DNA of 64,000 bases from NCBI RefSeq assembly GCF_038502225.1, contig NW_027195255.1, forward strand, positions 37,501 through 101,500, written 5' to 3'. Under the pieces are notes generated by a model. That model was not told the origin of the DNA and did not search any database. It saw only the letters and a program-made list of their open reading frames with translations. Every line of letters starts with the position of its first letter. Position 1 is the first letter of the stretch. This DNA is from Cherax quadricarinatus. Its lineage: Eukaryota; Arthropoda; Malacostraca; Decapoda; Parastacidae. Shown piece by piece: positions 57,211-64,000 of the stretch. The position numbers were made by a program, and so were the translations under genes.

Positions 57211-58473
57211 ATGAAGCTGTGTGTAGTCTGTGGTCAGTCAAACAAACGGGCTTCCACATGGATAAATTGTCATTTTTGTGGAAATTGGTGTCACGCCCCT
57301 TGTGCAGATATCCCAGAACTAGCTACAAGCAGTATTAAAACAGAGAAGTGTTTCTGGGTATGCCCAAATGAGGAAAATCTGTGGACTAAAATCACAAGGG
57401 TATTAAAAGAGGACAACATCAAAGCTGCTTTCATAGAAAACCTGGAAGCTTTCTACAACAGATGGGAACATAAAAAGTCTGGGCTGAATGGTACTGCCCT
57501 TGATACTGGCCATGTAGTCACAAACTGTAAGGCTGGAGGTGATGTCCTGGGAGACAGTAATAGTAAAGCTGGAGGTGCTGTCCTGGGAGACAGTAATGGT
57601 GAAGCTGGAGGTGCTGTCCTGGGAGACAGTAGAAATGGTGAAGCTGGAGGTGCTGTCCTGGGAGACAGAAATGGTGAAGCTGGAGATACTGTCCTGGGAG
57701 ACAGAAATGGTGAAGCTGGAGATACTGTCCTGGGAGACAGTAATGGTGAAGCTGGAGATTTTGTCCAGGTAGTCGGGAATTATACGCAGGAAGGAATACA
57801 TATAAATGACCTCATAGGGGACAGGAGCCATAGTAGGGAAACAAGTGTAGTCAAAGATAAGATAAAACCAATATTGCAAACTAGAAATACCGCAGGAAAT
57901 AGCAAACAAGAGGACTCCAATAGCAATAGTGAGGATAAATTACCAAAAACAACTGGTGGGAGCTCCATTGTTGGTGCTAGGGAGGATAGAAGTAAGACAG
58001 GGAAACATGCACCAACAGGGAATACAGTCACAGAAACCCAAGGCAAGCGGAAACCAAGCCTGTGCACATACTATGCACTTGGTATCTGCTGGCATGGGAA
58101 ATCTGGAAAAACAGATGGGACGTGCAACTATGACCACCCTAGAAAATGCCATGCCCATATGACAACAGGAAAATGCAAACTCCCTTCCTGTAAGCTTTTT
58201 CACCCTGAAATGTGTACCTCTTCAGTACAGGAAAGACTGTGCTATAACTTAAATTGCCAGGCATACCATCTAAAGGGGACAAAAAGATACAAAACATCCA
58301 GGCCATGGGAAAACCTGGGTAGCCACAGCCACTCAAGAGGGAGAGGTTTTTTAGTGCCAGGAAGGAAAAAAAACTGGCAGGAAATGGCAGAAATCGTACA
58401 CCAAATCCAGTCATTCCTGGAGTGGAACCACAGTCGATGGCCTCCACTCCAAACCAACAGATACAGATACTAA
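57211..58473 (+). CDS. LINE-C ORF1: PHD finger, repeats and CCCH fingers
   Basis: The frame of 420 codons starts at ATG 57211. Residues 4-51 form a PHD-type finger (CVVCG ... INCHFCGNWCHAPC ... CFWVCP). Residues about 107-185 are six to seven copies of a 12-residue repeat (KAGGAVLGDSNG type), encoded by a 36-base minisatellite at 57529-57762. The C-terminal third has zinc-finger clusters: CTYYALGICW ... CNYDH, CHAHMTTGKCKLPSCKLFH and CYNLNCQAYH. ORF1 proteins of LINEs bind element RNA; the fingers suit that role. The stop TAA at 58471-58473 overlaps an ATG (TAATG). Confidence 0.85.
   Translation: MKLCVVCGQSNKRASTWINCHFCGNWCHAPCADIPELATSSIKTEKCFWVCPNEENLWTKITRVLKEDNIKAAFIENLEAFYNRWEHKKSGLNGTALDTGHVVTNCKAGGDVLGDSNSKAGGAVLGDSNGEAGGAVLGDSRNGEAGGAVLGDRNGEAGDTVLGDRNGEAGDTVLGDSNGEAGDFVQVVGNYTQEGIHINDLIGDRSHSRETSVVKDKIKPILQTRNTAGNSKQEDSNSNSEDKLPKTTGGSSIVGAREDRSKTGKHAPTGNTVTETQGKRKPSLCTYYALGICWHGKSGKTDGTCNYDHPRKCHAHMTTGKCKLPSCKLFHPEMCTSSVQERLCYNLNCQAYHLKGTKRYKTSRPWENLGSHSHSRGRGFLVPGRKKNWQEMAEIVHQIQSFLEWNHSRWPPLQTNRYRY
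57529..57762 (+). repeat. 36-bp coding minisatellite in LINE-C ORF1
   Basis: Units of 36 bases (one of 39) beginning GCTGGAGGTGCTGTCCTGG repeat six to seven times without breaking the frame. Confidence 0.88.
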
Positions 58474-61400
58474 TGCCGGAAAAAAAATCCCCCCCCCAGT
58501 ACCAACAATACCACCAGTCCGATAACATTCTTCTTTGCAAATATACAGGGTCTAAAGCCAGCAACAAACAACAAAATACCTTTCATCCGTGGACTGCTTG
58601 CAGAGGCAAAGGCAATGTTCGCGGCTTTCACTGAGACCCACATAAAGGATCACTTGGACAATGAAATATGGATCCCAGGTTACAACCTATACAGATGTGA
58701 CAGAGTGAACAGGCAAAAGGGGGGGGTTGGCCTGTACATTGCAGAGTCACTTGTTTGCACAGAACTGCTTAATGCCTCAAATGACGTAGTGGAAGTTTTA
58801 GCAGTAAAGGTCGAGAACCAAAACCTAGTCATTGTGGTAGTCTACAAGCCTCCGGATGCAACATCCCAGCAATTCCAGGAACAGCTGTTAAAAATTGACC
58901 ACTGTCTGGAAAATCTTCCAGCTCCTGCACCCAACATCTTGCTCCTGGGGGATTTCAACTTAAGGCACCTAAAATGGAGGAATATAGCAAATAATATTGT
59001 TGCAGTAATAACACCAGGAGGCAGCTCTGATGAAAACTCACACTCACACGAGCTTTTAAATCTCTGCACAAAATTCAATTTAAACCAGCAAATAATAGAG
59101 CCTACTAGACTGGAGAATACACTAGACCTCATATTCACTAACAATGATGATCTGATAAGAAATGTCACCATATCAAAAACAATATACTCAGATCACAACA
59201 TAATTGAGGTTCAGACATGTATGCGAGGAGCCCCAGACCGACAAAATGAGACTAGTCACGAGGGAGCATTCACCAAATTCAACTTCAATAACAAAAACAT
59301 AAAGTGGGACCAAGTAAACCAAGTCCTAACCGATATAAGCTGGGAAGATATACTAAGCAACACAGACCCAAACTTATGCCTAGAACAGATTAACTCGGTG
59401 GCACTCGATGTATGCACAAGGCTTATTCCTCTAAGAAAAAGGAGGAGTAGATGTAAAATAGAAAGAGACAGGCGCTCCCTTTACAGGCGACGGAAAAGAA
59501 TAACAGAGCGGCTAAAAGAGGTCAATATATCTGAAATGCGCAGGGAGACACTGGTCAGAGAAATAGCAAGCATCGAACTTAAGCTAAAAGAATCCTTTAG
59601 GAGTCAGGAATCGCGGGAAGAACTAAAAGCTATAAATGAAATCGAAAGAAACCCAAAGTATTTCTTCTCCTATGCCAAATCAAAATCGAGAACAACGCCC
59701 AGTATTGGGCCCCTACTTAAACAAGATGGGTCCTACACAGATGACAGCAAGGAAATGAGTGAGCTACTCAAGTCCCAATATGACTCAGTTTTTAGCAAGC
59801 CGCTAACCAGATTGAGAGTCGAAGATCAAAATGAATTTTTTATGAGAGAGCCACAAAATTTGATTAACACAAGCCTATCCGATGTTATCCTGACGCCAAA
59901 TGACTTCGAACAGGCGATAAATGACATGCCCATGCACTCTGCCCCAGGGCCAGACTCATGGAACTCTGTGTTCATCAAGAACTGCAAGAAGCCCCTATCA
60001 CGAGCCTTTTCCATCCTATGGAGAGGGAGCATGGACACGGGGGTCGTCCCTCAGTTACTAAAAACAACAGACATAGCCCCACTCCACAAAGGGGGCAGTA
60101 AAGCAACAGCAAAGAACTACAGACCAATAGCACTAACATCCCATATCATAAAAATCTTTGAAAGGGTCCTAAGAAGCAAGATCACCACCCATCTAGAAAC
60201 CCATCAGTTACACAACCCAGGGCAACATGGGTTTAGAACAGGTCGCTCCTGTCTGTCTCAACTACTGGATCACTACGACAAGGTCCTAAATGCACTAGAA
60301 GACAAAAAGAATGCAGATGTAATATATACAGACTTTGCAAAAGCCTTCGACAAGTGTGACCATGGCGTAATAGCGCACAAAATGCGCGCTAAAGGAATAA
60401 CAGGAAAAGTCGGTCGATGGATCTATAATTTCCTCACTAACAGAACACAGAGAGTAGTCGTCAACAGAGTAAAGTCCGAGGCAGCTACGGTGAAAAGCTC
60501 TGTTCCACAAGGCACAGTACTAGCTCCCATCTTGTTCCTCATCCTCATATCCGACATAGACAAGGATGTCAGCCACAGCACCGTGTCTTCCTTTGCAGAT
60601 GACACCCGAATCTGCATGACAGTGTCTTCCATTGCAGACACTGCAAGGCTCCAGGCGGACATCAACCAAATCTTTCAGTGGGCTGCAGAAAACAATATGA
60701 AGTTCAACGATGAGAAATTTCAATTACTCAGATATGGTAAACATGAGGAAATTAAATCTTCATCAGAGTACAAAACAAATTCTGGCCACAAAATAGAGCG
60801 AAACACCAACGTCAAAGACCTGGGAGTGATTATGTCGGAGGATCTCACCTTCAAGGACCATAACATTGTATCAATCGCATCTGCTAGAAAAATGACAGGA
60901 TGGATAATGAGAACCTTCAAAACTAGGGAGGCCAAGCCCATGATGACACTCTTCAGGTCACTTGTTCTATCTAGGCTGGAATATTGCTGCACTCTAACAG
61001 CACCTTTCAAGGCAGGTGAAATTGCCGACCTAGAAAATGTACAGAGAACTTTCACGGCGCGCATAACGGAGATAAAACACCTCAATTACTGGGAGCGCTT
61101 GAGGTTTCTAAACCTGTATTCCCTGGAACGCAGGAGGGAGAGATACATGATTATATACACCTGGAAAATCCTAGAGGGACTAGTACCGAACTTGCACACG
61201 AAAATCACTCACTACGAAAGCAAAAGACTTGGCAGACGATGCACCATCCCCCCAATGAAAAGCAGGGGTGTCACTAGCACGTTAAGAGACCATACAATAA
61301 GTGTCAGGGGCCCGAGACTGTTCAACTGCCTCCCAGCACACATAAGGGGGATTACCAACAGACCCCTGGCAGTCTTCAAGCTGGCACTGGACAAGCACCT

Positions 61401-61530
61401 AAAGTCAGTTCCTGATCAGCCGGGCTGTGGCTCGTACGTTGGTTTGCGTGCAGCCAGCAGCAACAGCCTGGTTGATCAGGCGCTGATCCACCAGGAGGCC
61501 TGGTCACAGACCGGGCCGCGGGGGCGTTGA
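58473..61530 (+). pseudogene. LINE-C ORF2 (APE-RT), one N-terminal frameshift
   Basis: The expected start is the ATG at 58473-58475, which overlaps the ORF1 stop. After eight A and nine C bases (58480-58497) the frame changes, so the remaining protein is read from about 58498 onward and has its first internal ATG at 58615. APE motifs are FFFANIQGLKP, AFTETHIKDH, NILLLGDFNLRHLKW and YSDHNII. RT has NYRPIALTSHIIKIFERV, YTDFAKAFDKCDH, SSVPQGTVLAPILF and the catalytic SSFADDTRICM. The C-terminal block YWERLRFLNLYSLERRRERY is conserved. Apart from the homopolymer slip the frame is open for 971 codons, so the copy is young. Confidence 0.88.
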
Positions 61531-61566
61531 CCCCCGAAACTCTCTCCAGGTAAACTCCAGGTAAAT

Positions 61567-61986
61567 ATCTTGGAGAGGATCCCAACTGTTTTGGATACTT
61601 TTTTTGATATGTGTTGGATATGGGTGCTGAAATTCAGGTTGTTGTCAAGGTATAGGCCTAGGAATTTGCCCTCATTATGTCTGGAAATTAGAGTGATGTC
61701 AATCTTAATGTTTAGTTGTGCAGCACCTGCTCTGTTACCAAACATAATATAGTAGGTTTTGTCTGTGTTAAGTGTAAGTTTATTGGCTGTCATCCAAGTT
61801 GTTATTTTGAGCAGCTCCTCATTAACAATGGTGTTGAGAGTGGAAAGATTAGGGTGAGAGATGACATAAGTCGTGTCGTCAGCAAAGAGAATGGGTTTCA
61901 GGTGTTGGGATACATTTGGAAGATCATTGATGTAAATGAGGAAGAGCAGGGGCCCAAGGACACTTCCCTGTGGAACTCCAGGGGAA
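61567..61986 (-). pseudogene. LINE relic, RT palm and thumb
   Basis: The minus strand reads ISPGVPQGSVLGPLLFLIY, ILFADDTTYVISH and NKLTLNTDKTYYIMFGN, then KFLGLYLDNNLNFSTHI, a Jockey/CR1-type RT with an intact FADD. It continues the fragment at 62486-62712 but is separated from it by a 500-base insertion. Confidence 0.8.
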
Positions 61987-62485
61987 ATTTGAATGCAACT
62001 CTGGATAGCTCACTGTCAGCAACAAAGACATGTGTACTATTTTTAACACTTATTTCTTTTCTTTTTTTGTTTTTACACAATAAGACACAAATGAAAATTC
62101 GAAAATCAATAATTATACAGATCAGGATGAAAATAAATTTTGCAAGATCAAGGTCACTTGTGAAATCGTCCTCAGACAAGCAACTAAAGACTCAACAAGT
62201 CTCTTGTCCTTGATGAAATGCTTACAGGTTTCTACAGGAATGTGAGGAGGAACTTAGTAAACCATGAGCTGGTATCTTTAACTAATCACTACAAATGCTG
62301 GTCTCTTTAACTAATCACTACAAATGCTGGTCTCTTTAACTAATCACTACAAATGCTGGTCTCTTTAACTAATCACTACAAATGCTGGTCTCTTTAACTA
62401 ATCACTACAAATGCTGGTCTCTTTAACTAATCACTACAATGGGTATCGAACCAGATAAGTAGAAAACGGCAAATGTAATACCTAT
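61987..62485 (+). other. insertion in the LINE relic, with 29-bp minisatellite
   Basis: This stretch splits the minus-strand RT relic. On the plus strand, words such as LVNHELVSLTNHY and a TANVIPIY block suggest a second decayed RT fragment. A 29-base unit (CTGGTCTCTTTAACTAATC start) repeats about six times at 62269-62440. Confidence 0.55.
62269..62440. repeat. 29-bp minisatellite, about 6 units
   Basis: The units run CTGGTCTCTTTAACTAATC to CACTACAAATG with almost no variation. Confidence 0.9.
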
Positions 62486-62712
62486 TTACAGGGTGGATGT
62501 TGATGATGCTGTGTCTTTACTGGTGACATACTGATATCTAATAGTAAGGTAGGATTTGAAATATGCAAGTGCATGGCCTCTTATACCATAATGGTCAAGT
62601 TTGTGGAGTAGGATGCCGTGGTCTACTGTGCCAAAAGTTTTTCTTAGGTCAATAAAACTTCCTAGTGGATATTCCTTATTTTCCAATGTGGAAGACATAC
62701 AGGTAGATGGTG
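62486..62712 (-). pseudogene. LINE relic, RT finger and palm start
   Basis: The minus strand reads SFIDLRKTFGTVDHGILLHKL (FxDL block of RT), YGIRGHALAYFKSYL and RYQYV, which should lead into the SPGVPQG block now at 61986. The upstream end runs into the 23-bp minisatellite. Confidence 0.78.
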
Positions 62713-63007
62713 TGGGAGATGTAGAGTATATTATGTGGGAGATGTAGAGTATATTATGTGGGAGATGTAGAGTAGATTATGTGGGAGATGTAGAGTAGAT
62801 TATGTGGGAGATGTAGAGTAGATTATGTGGGAGATGTAGAGTATATTATGTGGGAGATGTAGAGTAGATTATGTGGGAGATGTAGAGTATATTATGTGGG
62901 AGATGTAGAGTAGATTATGTGGGAGATGTAGAGTATATTATGTGGGAGATGTAGAGTAGATTATGTGGGAGATGTAGAGTATATTATGTGGGAGATGTAT
63001 AGTAGAT
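62712..63007. repeat. 23-bp minisatellite, about 13 units
   Basis: The 23-base unit GTGGGAGATGTAGAGTA + TATTAT or GATTAT repeats about 13 times. The T/G difference alternates along the array. It has expanded inside the LINE RT relic, since LINE-like sequence flanks it on both sides. Confidence 0.92.
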
Positions 63008-63659
63008 GGTTGAGGAGATGCCAGAATCCATCATCCTTTTTAATTCAGGTTTTGTCTCAGCAGAGTTATACATTATCACTTGCCTTTAGAGTTCTTTCTT
63101 AATAACATAATTAAATAAAATAATGATAATCACTGTAAATCCAGGGAAAACTGGAGACCAAATGATAGTACGTGAGCATATGAGCAGCCTATAACCAACT
63201 CATGTAGGCTGAGCCAGTCATCTTGTACAATGGAAACAGGCAGGTCATGGACACAAACTATACTGGACAGACCTGCGATGAAGCAGACATGGTCTGCTGC
63301 ATTGATGGTACTACCAAACACCTCCCATAGAGACTTGGTCTGCTGCATTGGCAATTCAACCAAACATCCCCATGCAGCGGACTCGCTGAGCCTTTGTTCA
63401 GAAAGATTTTTTGTTTGTTTTATTCCAAACTCATTTCATATATCAGAACTCTGTCCTTTAGTCCTGTACCTTAGAGGTATGAAGATGGACTGCTCTATCA
63501 TTACACGTCTTGTCGATGATTCAGTGCATAGGGGCATTTTATACCGAAGTTCTACTGGACCATTATTAAAAGTGGAGCTCTGAACCTATTTAGGTTAGTC
63601 AGCATAAATGTTAGAAGCTAAATACTATGATTGCTAATTAGATGACAAGACACGCTACA
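63008..63659. other. no gene seen
   Basis: Apart from about 50 bases of LINE relic next to the minisatellite, no domain, exon or transposon was recognised. Two near-copies of an AGACATGGTCTGCTGCATTG / AGACTTGGTCTGCTGCATTG motif lie at about 63284 and 63331, a small local duplication. Confidence 0.5.
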
Positions 63660-63870
63660 TTAACCCATAAACAGTCCAAGCAGATCTACGTTCACATGTG
63701 TAGTGATACAAAAGTAGATCTACGTTTTTATTACATATTTTCAAATGTAACAAAAAAAAAAGTAGATCAAAGTTTTTTACACATTTTCAAATATAAAAAA
63801 ACAAAAAGATCTACTTTTTTTACTTTTTTTGAAAAAACGTATGTATACGTTTGGACCGTTTACGGGTTAA
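63660..63870. mobile_element. piggyBac-type MITE, 211 bp
   Basis: The element lies between TTAA sites with CCC/GGG termini: it starts TTAACCCATAAACAGTCCAA and ends TTGGACCGTTTACGGGTTAA. About 19 of the 22 terminal bases match as inverted repeats. TTAA plus CCC is the hallmark of piggyBac. The interior is AT-rich with repeated AGATCTACG words and has no open frame. A related end is at 598-661. Confidence 0.8.
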
Positions 63871-64000
63871 TACCAAAATATACAGAGGTAAGTTTATTTC
63901 TAAGGAGAAATTATTATTATAATAGAATGAAAACGCATTAGGGTCATAAAGTATTAGTGTGACTGGAGGTAATGAGATTTGATTCATGGGGACGGAGGTT

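Larger units (their letters stand above)
55936..61566 (+). mobile_element. LINE-C, long copy with zinc-finger ORF1
   Basis: The element has a long 5' untranslated region, ORF1 at 57211-58473, ORF2 to 61530 and a short 3' end with the ACTCCAGGTAA repeat. A 5'-truncated relative sits inside the LTR element at 26266-27440. The left flank is Tigger and the right flank is another LINE relic, so the exact 5' border is uncertain. Confidence 0.8.

Noticed and set aside
63130..63583. Frames of 77 and 117 codons near the right edge as possible exons
   Set aside because: No domain, splice context or similarity to GPN3 was seen, and they overlap on opposite strands.

Overview
This window looks like accessory, non-genic DNA from an animal nuclear genome, most likely a decapod crustacean (crayfish-like). 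That assignment is an inference from the repeat families: an RTE-like LINE with its characteristic 5' and 3' untranslated regions, CR1-type LINEs, Tigger DNA transposons and a piggyBac-type MITE. Nothing bacterial or viral is present. The only host gene seen is the 3' end of a GPN-loop GTPase 3 gene (GPN3) on the minus strand: two exons at 51001-51134 and 45958-46177, joined in phase across a 4.8 kb intron that holds a whole LINE ORF2.

Left flank (1-5064): the 3' end of a CR1-like LINE runs off the left edge. It is followed by low-complexity DNA and a full-length RTE-like LINE (LINE-A) with an open APE-RT frame, inserted in a TATACAATA-type microsatellite.

Centre (5065-42078): about 13.4 kb of a 33-bp satellite (roughly 400 units in five blocks A-E), interrupted four times by the same 4-kb minus-strand CR1-like LINE (LINE-B: esterase ORF1 plus APE-RT ORF2). 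All four copies share both satellite junctions, an ORF1 stop codon, an ORF2 frameshift and a FAND instead of FADD in the RT active site. They therefore arose by duplication of a composite satellite+LINE unit, not by four retrotranspositions. Satellite block C was later split by a young Ty3/Gypsy element (22530-29797, 424-bp LTRs, 5-bp GTCAC target duplication). Its integrase lies upstream of reverse transcriptase and its capsid has a SCAN-like segment, as in the Gmr1 group. That element was in turn hit by a 5'-truncated LINE-C.

Right flank (42079-64000): an inverted, 3'-truncated LINE-A copy abuts the satellite edge. Next come the GPN3 3' end with an intronic RNase H-bearing LINE (LINE-D), a hairpin element, two Tigger-type transposons, a nearly complete LINE-C with a PHD/CCCH zinc-finger ORF1 and FADD-type RT ORF2, an RT relic broken by minisatellites, and a 211-bp piggyBac-type MITE. 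The DNA from 51135 to the right edge is probably GPN3 intron, because no further GPN3 exon could be found there.

The most interesting objects are the composite satellite/LINE higher-order array, the Gmr1-type element with inverted pol order, and a probable Penelope-like fragment with half of a hammerhead ribozyme core inside one LINE-B copy.
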